Shown: one piece after another, positions 17,483 through 25,358 of the stretch | Position numbering within the stretch: position 1 is the stretch's first letter | Layout: every line of letters starts with the position of its first letter | Assembly (NCBI RefSeq): GCF_009759665.1 | Contig: NZ_WQNE01000054.1 | Span: 1-38,239 of the forward strand | Direction: 5' to 3' | DNA: 38,239 nucleotides | Origin: Bradyrhizobium cajani | GTDB lineage: Bacteria; Pseudomonadota; Alphaproteobacteria; Rhizobiales; Xanthobacteraceae | Notes under the pieces: generated by a model | What the model saw: only the letters and a program-made list of their open reading frames with translations | Told to the model about the DNA's origin: nothing | The model's database searches: none | Made by a program: the position numbers and the translations under genes

Positions 17483-17979
17483 TCGGGACCGTCCGCGAAG
17501 TCGCCCCCAATGTCGACGCCCGCACGCTGCTGACCGGTGCCCAGTTCATCGACGCGTTTCGCGTCGAGATCGGCGCGGCGGCGGTGACGGCGCGCGAGGC
17601 CTGCACAAGGATGGTGGTGCACGGGCCACGCTGGATCGACGCGCTGCTGCGCCTGCGTAACATCGCGGTCGCGCCGTTCGGGTTGAAGACATCCGGCGAA
17701 GGCGCGCCGGCGCCGCATGGCCTGATCGGCCTGTTTCCGGTGCTGAGCGAGACGCCTGAGCGTCTGGTCGCGGGCTTCGACGATTATCATCTCGACTTCC
17801 GCATCGTGGTCGATGTGGCCGGCGATGCCGCGGCCCGGCAGGTGACCTCGACCACGCTGGTGCGAACGCATAATCTGCTCGGACGGACCTACCTCACCCT
17901 GATCATGCCTTTCCACAAGCTCGTGGTGCGCAGCATGCTGGGACGGATCGTGGAGCGGCCCGTCAGCCCGACGGCATGA
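17479..17979 (+). CDS. DUF2867-type protein coupled to the MATE exporter
   Basis: This 166-residue soluble protein starts MIGTVREVAPNVDARTLLTGAQFIDAFRVEIG. The later motifs WIDALLRLRNIAVAPFGLKT, GLIGLFPVLSETPERLVAGFDDYHLDFRIVVDV, STTLVRTHNLLGRTYLTLIMPFHKLVVRSML and the length match what I recall as DUF2867, a helix-grip-like domain of unknown ligand. The ATG overlaps the MATE stop codon by 4 bp (17479-17482). Coupled expression suggests that the exporter and this protein act on the same compound, which is inference. No catalytic motif is evident. Confidence 0.8.
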   Translation: MIGTVREVAPNVDARTLLTGAQFIDAFRVEIGAAAVTAREACTRMVVHGPRWIDALLRLRNIAVAPFGLKTSGEGAPAPHGLIGLFPVLSETPERLVAGFDDYHLDFRIVVDVAGDAAARQVTSTTLVRTHNLLGRTYLTLIMPFHKLVVRSMLGRIVERPVSPTA

Positions 17980-18044
17980 ACCGATTTCTCGGAGCCTGCG
18001 ACTGAGACGTGGCGCCCCATGATGGCGGCGCGTTCGGAGGTCGC

Positions 18045-19358
18045 ATGTATCTGGTCAAGTTCTTCCATCGCGCGCCCGGAGACGATGATCGCGAGCTGAT
18101 GCTGATTCCAGGAAGCAATCCCACGGTGATGGGCATCCGCATGAACTGGGAGGGCGAGCCCGGATCGGATCAATATCTGCGCGAGGAGTTTCCCGATATC
18201 GCCGAGGCCGCCGCAGCCTTCCGCCGCCATATCGCCGAGCTCGTGGCCACCGGCTATGTCGAAACCCACCACACCCAGCATTCCCTGCGCAACCTCCTGC
18301 CCGATCCCCAGGCAAAGCCGGATTGGCAGAAGGGGCTGGATGAGCTGATGATGTTGGCGCTCAGCGCGCCGCTCGCCGAGCAGGCGAAGCAGCTCGCGGC
18401 GCTCAGGGGCACGCCGGCCGAGCATGAGCCGCTGTATCTCTGGCTGGCCGCCCATCACGGCAACGCTGCGGGTCAGGATGCGGCCCAGACCGCGCGCTTC
18501 GCCGAGCAGGCGCGCGATGTGCTCGTTGCACGGCGGGCTGCCGGACAGGTGCATTATGCCTGGTCGATCTACGAGAACGATCTCGAAGGACGCATCCTGG
18601 AATTGCTGAGCGACGCCTATCTGCAAGCCGACAATCCGGACGCCGCGCTCAAGACGATCGAACATTTGTGCAGGATCGCCCCGAACCATGAACGCATCCT
18701 CAAGCGAGCCGAGATTCTCTGCGGCTACTTTTCCGAACGGCGGGAGGAAGCCTTCGACGATGCCTATCAATGGTCGCGGTTCGGCGGCTACGAGGACATC
18801 ATGGCGTTTCCCGGCTATGCCGAATATGAAGCACAGCGCAGGACGGGAACGTCCGCCAAGGGCTGGCGCTGGAAGGTGGGCACGCCGGCGAGCGAAGCCG
18901 ATGTGAGCGCGGCCGAGCAGGCGCTCGGTGTCCGGCTGCCCGATGACTATCGCAATTTCCTGCTGACGCGCGGCGAGACCGAGCTTCTGGTCCGGCTGCC
19001 CGAATCCTCCTCCGAGCTCCGCTTCTATGCGCCGGGCGACCTCGCCACGCAGCAGCGCAACGTCATGGACTTCATTGCCCATTCCGAGGACGAGATCGAA
19101 GAGGCCTGCGCTTATTTCCGTAAACAGTACGGCGTTTCGCTGAGACACCTGGTGCCGGTTGCCGAGCCGACGCTGCTCAGCCGCTGCCTGCTGCTCCATG
19201 TCGAGCCCGGCGAACGCTATGGCCAGTGTTTCCAGTGGGACCATGACGGCGCATGGGAGCTCGAACAGCCGCAGCCGGGCTTCGACGTCGCGTTGCAGGC
19301 GCTGACCGATGGTATCGAACGGCGCGACGCGGCGCAGCTGGCGTTCTTCGACCTCTAG
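18045..19358 (+). CDS. Probable WGR-like / helical-repeat / SUKH (SMI1-KNR4) protein
   Basis: This is a 437-residue soluble protein. The N-terminal ~75 residues (MYLVKFFH...EEFPDIAEAAAAFRRHIAELVATGY) look like a WGR-type domain, with the usual aromatic strands followed by A-x3-F-x6-L-x3-GY. The middle (about 95-265) is helical, with TPR-like pairs such as AYLQADNPDAALKTIEHLCRI. The C-terminal part from about residue 280 has the SUKH pattern: SEADVSAAEQALGVRLPDDY, then FLL, later LHVEPGERYGQCFQWDHD. SUKH proteins include many immunity proteins against polymorphic toxins. No toxin gene is adjacent. CGGAGG at 18035-18040 fixes the start. The WGR call is weaker than the SUKH call. Confidence 0.75.
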   Translation: MYLVKFFHRAPGDDDRELMLIPGSNPTVMGIRMNWEGEPGSDQYLREEFPDIAEAAAAFRRHIAELVATGYVETHHTQHSLRNLLPDPQAKPDWQKGLDELMMLALSAPLAEQAKQLAALRGTPAEHEPLYLWLAAHHGNAAGQDAAQTARFAEQARDVLVARRAAGQVHYAWSIYENDLEGRILELLSDAYLQADNPDAALKTIEHLCRIAPNHERILKRAEILCGYFSERREEAFDDAYQWSRFGGYEDIMAFPGYAEYEAQRRTGTSAKGWRWKVGTPASEADVSAAEQALGVRLPDDYRNFLLTRGETELLVRLPESSSELRFYAPGDLATQQRNVMDFIAHSEDEIEEACAYFRKQYGVSLRHLVPVAEPTLLSRCLLLHVEPGERYGQCFQWDHDGAWELEQPQPGFDVALQALTDGIERRDAAQLAFFDL

Positions 19359-19363
19359 ATGAT

Positions 19364-20479
19364 CTACTCCGCCACGCGCGCGGGCTTATCGGCCGCCGCT
19401 TCCGACCATTCGCCGACGACGCGGTCGAGATCGCACAGATTCTGGTGCATCTGCTCCAGCGAGAAGCCGATCGCGAAGAAGCGCTCGACCGTGTCGCCGG
19501 GCTGGCCGCGGATCAGGCCGTCCTGGCGCACGGCGGCGACCGCCTCGGCGTAGTGCTGGAGCGCGACGTGGACGGGATGGATCGGCGGCGCACCGGCGCC
19601 TTCGCGCAAGGCCGTGGCGGCCGAACGCAGGAAGCGCGCGATTACCGTCGAGACCTCCGTCAGCGGGCCTGCGAGTCGCGTCTGCACTTCGGCGGGGAGC
19701 GGCACCACGGTGGCGCGGCCGATCATCACGACGTCATGGCGCAGCCTCAGGATGGTTCGCAGCAACGGGCCGGTGTCCGGCCCGCTCGACAGGCGTGCGG
19801 CACGCTCGCGCTCGGCTTCGGCACCAATGGCATTCATGCCCACCATCGCCGCGCCGATGCCGTCCTGGATCCGGTGCAGCGCGTCGTTGTCGCGGCCGCG
19901 CGTGAGACCCGCGAGCAGCTCGGTGAAGGCATCCGCAATCAGCTCGAGCAGTTGCGCCGCGGCGGCGCGGATCTGCCGCACCGCGCGCGAGGGCAGCACC
20001 AGGAACGAGACGATCAGGCCCGTGAGGGCACCGACCGCGACCTCGCTGACGCGATCGATCGCCGAAGTCATCGGATCGGAGTGATGCATGGTCGGAACAA
20101 GGAGCACGATCACGGCCGTGACCGTCGCGGCGCTGAGGCTCGGATTGATCGCGGCGATGAAGGCGAGCGGAGCGACGGAGAGCACCAGCAGCCCCAGCAG
20201 GCCGACTTCGCTGGAATAGGGGATCAGGATGGCGATGGCGCCGCCATAGATGGCGCCGCCGATGGTGCCGAGCATGTAGTCGCGCGTCGCCTTCAGCGAG
20301 CGGCCGACGCTCATCTGGGTCACGATCAGTGAGGTCAGCACCGCCCAGAGCGGCAGCAACAGATGCAGCGCGGTGGCGATTGCATAGGCCGCTACCGCCG
20401 CCACGGTGACCCGGATCGCCAGTCCCAGTTGCGTCCTGCGCGCCCGGATCCGGTCGAACAGCTCTCTTGCGCGTGTCAT
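19364..20479 (-). CDS. FUSC family transporter (aromatic acid / fusaric acid resistance type)
   Basis: This is a 371-residue membrane protein. Six closely spaced N-terminal spans (about 17-170) include LAIRVTVAAVAAYAIATAL, LWAVLTSLIVTQMSVGRSLKATRDYMLGTIGGAIYGG and INPSLSAATVTAVIVLL, the typical pore part of FUSC/AaeB-type exporters. The VTQMSVGRSLKATRDYMLGT stretch is the family hallmark (normally xxQ-x-G-x-S-x3-A-x-x-R-x-x-GT). The cytoplasmic C-terminal ~200 residues are helical. The first ATG (20479) was taken; a TTG 6 bp upstream is better spaced from AGAGGA and may be the true start. It converges with the SUKH gene (5 bp apart) and diverges from the MmgE/PrpD gene. The substrate is unknown. 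Confidence 0.88.
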   Translation of the reverse strand: MTRARELFDRIRARRTQLGLAIRVTVAAVAAYAIATALHLLLPLWAVLTSLIVTQMSVGRSLKATRDYMLGTIGGAIYGGAIAILIPYSSEVGLLGLLVLSVAPLAFIAAINPSLSAATVTAVIVLLVPTMHHSDPMTSAIDRVSEVAVGALTGLIVSFLVLPSRAVRQIRAAAAQLLELIADAFTELLAGLTRGRDNDALHRIQDGIGAAMVGMNAIGAEAERERAARLSSGPDTGPLLRTILRLRHDVVMIGRATVVPLPAEVQTRLAGPLTEVSTVIARFLRSAATALREGAGAPPIHPVHVALQHYAEAVAAVRQDGLIRGQPGDTVERFFAIGFSLEQMHQNLCDLDRVVGEWSEAAADKPARVAE

Positions 20480-20596
20480 CGTCAACGTCCCGGTCCTCTT
20501 GAGCCAGGCTAAAGCATGGCTGATGCCCGCCGCCGCAAGGCCGCTTGAAAGGCGAAATCAGCCCGCCTAACTTGCCGGCCAAAACGAGGAAACACG

Positions 20597-21964
20597 ATGG
20601 CCCACGAAACCGCAACGCTTGCCGCCTATGTCTTCAATCTGAAATACCAGGATATTCCGGCGGAAGTGCTGGATCGCGCCAAAGTGCTGACGCTGGATTT
20701 CCTCGGCAGCGCCATCCGCGCCCGCAGCGAGGCGGAATCGACCCCGTCGATCCTGAAGATGCTGGAGGCGCTCGCGCTCGACGCCAGGGGCGAATCCACC
20801 GTGTTCGGCGATGCCAAGACCTGGACACCGGCAGTGGCGGCACTGCTCAACGGCGCGCTGGGGCATTCGCTCGACTTCGACGACACGCATGCCGATTCCT
20901 CGCTGCATCCGAGCGCACCGGTCGTGCCGGCCGCCTTCGCCGTCGGCGAGATGGTCGGTGCGTCCGGCCGCGACGTGCTGACGGCGATCGTCGCGGGCTA
21001 CGAGGTCTGCTGCCGGCTCGGCAACGCGCTCGACCCGACTTCGCACTACGCGCGCGGCTTCCATCCGACCGCCACCGCCGGCACCTATGGTGCTGCCGCG
21101 GCGGCGGCCAAGCTGTTCGGCCTCAGCGAGAAGCGGATCATCGCCGCTTTCGGCGTCTCCGGCAGCCAGGCCGCGGGCTCGCTGCAATTCCTGGTCAACG
21201 GCGCCTGGAACAAGCGCTACCAGGTCGGCGCGGCCGCGATGAACGGCGTGATCGCCGCGACGCTGGCGCGCAACGATTTCGTCGGCGCGACGGAATCGGT
21301 CGAGGGCAAGCACGGCCTGCTCGCCGGCTACACCGACGACGCTCACCCGGACAAGGCGGTGGCCGAGCTCGGCAAGACCTACGAGACGATGAAGATCGGC
21401 GTAAAACCCTATCCGAGCTGCCGCTACACCCATGCCGCGATCGACGCGCTGATCGCGATGCGGCGCGAGCACAATCTGACGCCGGACCAGGTCAGGCGCG
21501 TCGAGATCGGCCTGCACCGCAACGGCATCACGCTCACCGGCGACGCCGCGACCAAGCGCCACCCGCGCTCGATCGTCGGCGGCCAGTTCTCGATGTTCTT
21601 CACCGGCGCACTCGCGCTCGATCAGGGCTCGTTCGGCTGGGACGACTACAACCGGCTTGGGGACGCCGCGATCGACGCGCTCGCCGAAAAGTTCGAGGTG
21701 GTGCAGGACGACCGGCTCGAGATCGGCCGCACGCATCCGTTCGGCGCGCGCGTCAGCATCACGACGGACGATGGCGTGCACGAGCGGCTCTACGCCGATC
21801 CCTCCGGCGAGCCGAATTCGTTCCCGGATACGCAGGCCATGCAGCAGAAGTTCTTGACACTGACACGGCCCGTGCTGAATGCGCGCGCGGAGAAGTTTGC
21901 CGATGCGATCATGACGCTGGAGCGGTTCGATCGCGTGGCCAAGGCGACCGAATTGGGGAGGTAG
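20597..21964 (+). CDS. MmgE/PrpD family protein
   Basis: This 455-residue protein belongs to the family of 2-methylcitrate dehydratase PrpD, cis-aconitate decarboxylase and MmgE. Family features visible are LGHSLDFDDTH (near 87-97), HPSAPVVPAAFAVGE, the GFHPTATAGTYGAAAAAAKLFGL substrate-site region (about 154-176), and MKIGVKPYPSCRYTHAAIDAL (about 270-290) with the conserved K-P-Y-P-S-C-R-x-x-H. No other propionate-catabolism gene (prpB, prpC) is nearby, so the substrate cannot be given. GAGGAA precedes the ATG by about 7 nt. It is divergent from the FUSC gene over a 117-bp spacer, which could hold a shared control region. Confidence 0.92.
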   Translation: MAHETATLAAYVFNLKYQDIPAEVLDRAKVLTLDFLGSAIRARSEAESTPSILKMLEALALDARGESTVFGDAKTWTPAVAALLNGALGHSLDFDDTHADSSLHPSAPVVPAAFAVGEMVGASGRDVLTAIVAGYEVCCRLGNALDPTSHYARGFHPTATAGTYGAAAAAAKLFGLSEKRIIAAFGVSGSQAAGSLQFLVNGAWNKRYQVGAAAMNGVIAATLARNDFVGATESVEGKHGLLAGYTDDAHPDKAVAELGKTYETMKIGVKPYPSCRYTHAAIDALIAMRREHNLTPDQVRRVEIGLHRNGITLTGDAATKRHPRSIVGGQFSMFFTGALALDQGSFGWDDYNRLGDAAIDALAEKFEVVQDDRLEIGRTHPFGARVSITTDDGVHERLYADPSGEPNSFPDTQAMQQKFLTLTRPVLNARAEKFADAIMTLERFDRVAKATELGR

Positions 21965-21980
21965 TGGGCGGTCTCATCGC

Positions 21981-22117
21981 CTCTCCCCGCCTGCGGGGAG
22001 AGGCCGGAAGCCAAGCGCAGCTTGGATTCCGGGTGAGGGGGACTCTCCGCGAATCCAACTCTCACCTCCCGCGCGGAGACTCCTCCTCACCCTAACCCTC
22101 TCCCCGCAAGCGGCAGG
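21981..22117. repeat. Inverted repeat of the CCTCTCCCCGC family with a long centre
   Basis: The left part begins CGCCTCTCCCCGCCTGCGGG (21981-22000), continues through CCGGGTGAGGGGGACTCTCC, and is followed by an inverted counterpart ending CTCACCCTAACCCTCTCCCC near 22105. The same order (hairpin, GCGCGAAGCGC or equivalent, GGGTGAGGGGGA, TCCGCGAATCC) is found at 38130-38210, so this is a composite unit. It begins 17 nt after the MmgE/PrpD stop codon. Confidence 0.75.
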
Positions 22118-22343
22118 GCTATCGCATATGGCATTTTGCGCGACCTGAGCGCGCGCCTCATCCTTCGAGACGCCCGCTTCGCGGGCTCCTCAGGATGAGG
22201 CTAAGCAGCATCGGTGTTCGTTGAAACTAAAGCCGCGCACTCAATCCTCATCCTGAGGGCCCGCCAACGGCGGGCGTCTCGAAGGATGGCCACAGGCGAA
22301 ATCGCTCCCATATGCGATTGCCCTGCCGCGTGCGGGGAGAGGG
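22096..22343. repeat. Nested palindromes: 36-bp outer arms enclosing another repeat unit
   Basis: The outer arms 22096-22131 (CCCTCTCCCCGCAAGCGG...ATATGG) and 22308-22343 are inverted copies matching at 34 of 36 positions. They enclose the composite CTCATCCT-family unit 22159-22289. The outer arm also shares its first part with the CCTCTCCCCGC unit immediately upstream. Together these fill the whole 398-bp spacer 21965-22362 between two converging genes. No gene is present there. Confidence 0.8.
22159..22289. repeat. Composite inverted repeat, CTCATCCTGAGG family, copy 3 (inside the nested palindrome)
   Basis: The left unit 22159-22199 (CATCCTTCGAGACGCCCGC...CTCAGGATGAG) and the inverted right unit 22247-22289 (CTCATCCTGAGGGCCCGCC...CTCGAAGGATGG) flank a 47-nt centre. 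That centre contains TTCGTTGAAACT, as in the copy at 10951-11084. The conserved centre shows the two arms travel together. Confidence 0.85.
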
Positions 22344-22362
22344 AATAGAAGCGGCCCTCCTC

Positions 22363-23790
22363 TCAATTCACCCCCGCCAGCGTCCCCTTCTCGCGCGTCG
22401 CGGCGATTACGTCGCGGACGAGATCGAACACGCCATCCGCTTCCGGCGGCCAGTTCGGCGAACGGCCGAGCCGGACGATCACGAGGCGTTCGGACGGGAT
22501 CACGATGGTGTACTGGCCGATCGTGCCCTTGGCGAAGAACGCGTCGCGCGGCCAGCCGTGCGCGACGCGAAACTTCGCACCAAAGCTGTCGCCCTGGTTG
22601 GTCCAGAAGCCGGCGCCGACGCCGACCCAGGCATTGGGCGTGGGCGAGGACGAATAGCTCACCCATCCCTCTGGCAGGATACGCTTGCCGCCGGCGACGC
22701 CGTCATTGAGATAGAGCTGGCCGAAGCGCGCCCAGTCGCGCGCGGAGGCCAGCATTTCGCCGGAGCCCTCGATCGTGCCTGAAACGTCGAGCTGAAGCGT
22801 GACGTTGACCATGCCGAGTGGCGCGAACAATTCGCGGCGCGCGAAGCGGAGCGCATCGGCGGGCTTACCGCCGGCGGCATCGCGCAGCAGATGCGCGAGG
22901 ATGAGGAAGTTGCCGTCGTGATAATTCCACGCCGTGCCCGGCGCGGTTGCAAGCGGCGCGCGCTCGGCAAAGCTGGCCATATCGTCCTCGGCGTATTTCA
23001 TGGTGTTTACCGGTTCGAGCACGGAGCCGAGCGAGGCCTGCAACGAGCTTCCGAGCGCAATGCCTGCGGTGTGACGCAGCAACTGGTCGACAGTGATGGC
23101 GTGGCGCGGATCATCCAGATTTTGCCAGGCGGCAATTGGCGCGGGCCCGCCGAGCTTCAACTTGCCCTGGCGCACGAGAATGCCCGTCAGGGCGGACATC
23201 ACCGACTTCGTCATGGAGAAGCCGAGCAGCTGCGTCTTCGGCCCGACACCGTCGGCGTAGCGCTCGGCGATGATGCGGCCGGCCTTCATGACAACGATCG
23301 CGCGCGTGCGGCGGTAAGGCGGGCGTACGGGCTCGGCGAAGGCGCGGTCGAGTGCGGCTGAGAGCCCCTGGCTTTGCGGGGCTACGATATCTGGGCCGGC
23401 GATCTCGGGGAGCAACGCCGGCTGCTTGTCGTCAGGCGGTAACGCCACGTCGACGATCCCCTGGCCGTGCTCGAGCGTGCAACCAAGTCCCTCGCGATAG
23501 ACCGCGTGGCTGCGGCCGATGCCGAACAGGGACACCGTGACATCCTTGCGCGTGCGATCGACCTGAATATCCATCGCCCAGGTGAGCAGACCCGCGCCCG
23601 GCATCGCGTCGGTGGTCTCGGCGAGGTCGCGCATGGGATCGAGGCCGGAGACGAAGGTCTCCGAGCAGAGTGTGTCGGCGATGAAGCCGGTGGCAACCTT
23701 GGGCACGTCGCGAGCCCGCGCGGCGCCGAGCGCGAGAACGGCGCAGGCGATGGCGGTGGTAACGAGGATGATCTTGCGGCGGCGGGTCAC
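22363..23790 (-). CDS. Exported beta-lactamase-fold serine hydrolase
   Basis: This 475-residue protein belongs to the class C beta-lactamase/penicillin-binding-protein-like hydrolases. An N-terminal signal segment (KIILVTTAIACAVLALGAARA, about 6-26) suggests export to the periplasm. The serine motif FSMTKS has nucleophile Ser192 and Lys195. A Tyr290 in AWNYHDGNFLIL occupies the second motif (Y-x-N-like), and RHTAGI and GTIGQYTIVIPSERLVIVRLG are typical of the family. Such proteins act as esterases, peptidases or amidases more often than as antibiotic-degrading enzymes. The GTG start at 23790 follows a good GGAG ribosome-binding site and begins just before the signal peptide. A longer frame to 23982 is rejected for that reason. 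It lies downstream of, and co-oriented with, an AraC-type regulator. Confidence 0.85.
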   Translation of the reverse strand: MTRRRKIILVTTAIACAVLALGAARARDVPKVATGFIADTLCSETFVSGLDPMRDLAETTDAMPGAGLLTWAMDIQVDRTRKDVTVSLFGIGRSHAVYREGLGCTLEHGQGIVDVALPPDDKQPALLPEIAGPDIVAPQSQGLSAALDRAFAEPVRPPYRRTRAIVVMKAGRIIAERYADGVGPKTQLLGFSMTKSVMSALTGILVRQGKLKLGGPAPIAAWQNLDDPRHAITVDQLLRHTAGIALGSSLQASLGSVLEPVNTMKYAEDDMASFAERAPLATAPGTAWNYHDGNFLILAHLLRDAAGGKPADALRFARRELFAPLGMVNVTLQLDVSGTIEGSGEMLASARDWARFGQLYLNDGVAGGKRILPEGWVSYSSSPTPNAWVGVGAGFWTNQGDSFGAKFRVAHGWPRDAFFAKGTIGQYTIVIPSERLVIVRLGRSPNWPPEADGVFDLVRDVIAATREKGTLAGVN

Positions 23791-23969
23791 AGGCTTTCTC
23801 CGGCTTCGGGGGTGTGTGCAGGAGAAAGAACAGGGCTCGCCGATGACGGCTCGCCGGATTTGGAAAATGGCCTGATTGAAACCGGACGGGACTGGTCGTT
23901 TCTGGAATAGACTAGTTATTTCAAATTCTTGTGCCTGGACGAGATCGTCGCGGCAGCGGCGGTGCGCTC

Positions 23970-23993
23970 CCTCTCCCCGCAAGCGGGGAGAGG
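23970..23993 (-). repeat. CCTCTCCCCGC hairpin after the AraC-type gene
   Basis: CCTCTCCCCGC (23970-23980) and GCGGGGAGAGG (23983-23993) form a perfect 11-bp stem with a 2-nt centre, 11 nt beyond the stop of the AraC-type gene on the - strand. It may terminate that transcript, in which case the hydrolase gene has its own promoter in 23791-23969. That stretch includes a less GC-rich segment around 23880-23935. Confidence 0.7.
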
Positions 23994-24004
23994 TTAAGAA
24001 GCCG

Positions 24005-25105
24005 TCAGGCCGCGCTGGCTTTGAGCCGCCGATACTCCGTCGGCGTCACGCCGGTCACCGCCTTGAACGCGCGATTGAACGGGCCGAGCGACTGGAAGCC
24101 GGCGTCCATGGCGATGGTGATGACGGGAACCTCGGCCTGGGCGGGATCGGCGAGCGCGGCCTTGGCTTCCTCGATGCGGTGGTTGTTCAGAAACACATTG
24201 AAGTTGCGATAGCCGAGCCGCTGGTTGATCAGCCGGCGCAACCGGTATTCCGGGATCTTCAGCCGGCCCGCGAGCACGCCGATGGTGATGTTCTCCTGAC
24301 GATAGACCCGCTCGTCCGCCATCAGGCGCATCAAGGCGTCGATGGACTTTTGATCGGCGGCGTCCTCAGCGGCCTGCGGGCTGAAAATGACCGCCGGTGC
24401 GGCCTTCGCGGCGACCGGAAACAGATCGGCGGCATCGACGCGCATCATGGCATAGGCGATGGCCGCGACGATGCAGGCGAGCACGCCGGCATTGATCGTA
24501 TCGGCGGCATCGCCGACGCGGGAACCCGCGACGGAGATCTGAAGCAGCGCATTCACCCCGCCATAGAGCGCGCCGGCACAGACGAGGAAGACGCGAACGC
24601 GGCGGCGGCGCTCGACCAGGTCGGCCGGCCACGAGGCGATCGTCTGCCCAATCGCAAGCGCGATGAAGCCGAGCACGATCAGGTTGACCACCGTCACCGA
24701 GAACCGCACGTGGCCGCCCGGTGCAATCCAGAGGCATCCAACGAAGCTGAACGCCGTCACCAGCGCCCAGACCCATCCGTGCCACCGGCTCAAGCGAAAC
24801 TCATCGTCGAACAGCGCGCGCGTGAACAGCCAGAACACCACGATGTTGCCGGTCGATAGCGCAATGAGCGGCGCATGCCATGGCGGGATCCGCGACGTGA
24901 CATCAACCGAATAGCTCACCGCATGCGCAGCCAGGCCCAGGGCGAGAGCAGCACCGAGCCGCCCCGCCAGCACGTTGCGAAAGTCCGAGACCAGCGACGC
25001 CGCCAGCACCAGCAGCAGCGCGACGCTGGCGGCGCGAAAGGCAAGCTCGGCTGCGGCAAGGGTCATCGGGCGATGCGATCGGTCGCGGTTGAGTCCGTCG
25101 AACAT
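24005..25105 (-). CDS. Membrane-bound AraC family transcriptional regulator
   Basis: This is a 366-residue protein. Seven hydrophobic segments occupy about residues 20-230, including ASVALLLVLAASLVSDF, ALIALSTGNIVVFWLFTRAL-like, VVNLIVLGFIALAIGQTIA and NAGVLACIVAAIAYAMM. They are followed by a cytoplasmic linker and a C-terminal AraC DNA-binding domain (about 265-366) with two helix-turn-helix motifs: LAGRLKIPEYRLRRLINQ and VITIAMDAGFQSLGPFNRAFK, then the TGVTPTEYR signature. The membrane part probably senses an envelope signal. The ATG at 25105 was used; a second ATG at 25066 would remove 13 residues, and neither has a clear ribosome-binding site. The likely target is the adjacent serine hydrolase gene (inference). 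Confidence 0.88.
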   Translation of the reverse strand: MFDGLNRDRSHRPMTLAAAELAFRAASVALLLVLAASLVSDFRNVLAGRLGAALALGLAAHAVSYSVDVTSRIPPWHAPLIALSTGNIVVFWLFTRALFDDEFRLSRWHGWVWALVTAFSFVGCLWIAPGGHVRFSVTVVNLIVLGFIALAIGQTIASWPADLVERRRRVRVFLVCAGALYGGVNALLQISVAGSRVGDAADTINAGVLACIVAAIAYAMMRVDAADLFPVAAKAAPAVIFSPQAAEDAADQKSIDALMRLMADERVYRQENITIGVLAGRLKIPEYRLRRLINQRLGYRNFNVFLNNHRIEEAKAALADPAQAEVPVITIAMDAGFQSLGPFNRAFKAVTGVTPTEYRRLKASAA

Positions 25106-25149
25106 CGTTCGTTACACCAGCTTTTTCAAGGACCATCCGCACCAGAACC

Positions 25150-25250
25150 GTCATCGCCCGGCTTGACCGGGCGATCCAGTATTCCGAGGCAGCAGTGATT
25201 GGACCGCTGGGCCGCGGCGTACTGGATTCCCCGCTTTCGCGGGGAATGAC
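25150..25250. repeat. Paired inverted hairpin repeat, GTCAT...ATCCAGTA ends
   Basis: The left arm 25150-25181 (GTCATCGCCCGG-CTTGA-CCGGGCGATCCAGTA) and the inverted right arm 25220-25250 share the ends GTCAT and ATCCAGTA but have different stems (CGCCCGG versus TCCCCGC). Each arm is itself a perfect hairpin. It lies in the 253-bp divergent spacer between the AraC-type gene and the pirin gene, so it may sit between two promoters. Confidence 0.85.
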
Positions 25251-25358
25251 TGCTGAGTATGTGGCGCTATTGCGGCCCGCGACAGCTGGCCTTTGTCGCG
25301 ACGACGACGCCAAATCCTGCTACGATCAGGATCGCTAAAATACAGAAGGAGTCCACCC

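Noticed and set aside
19253..20332. 359-residue + strand open frame over the FUSC gene
   Set aside because: It is antisense to a clearly patterned membrane protein; its Arg/Asp/His/Gly-rich sequence lacks motifs.
22363..23790. Antibiotic-resistance beta-lactamase
   Set aside because: The Ser-x-x-Lys motif is present, but the protein lacks a convincing set of class C AmpC motifs and the superfamily is dominated by esterases and peptidases.
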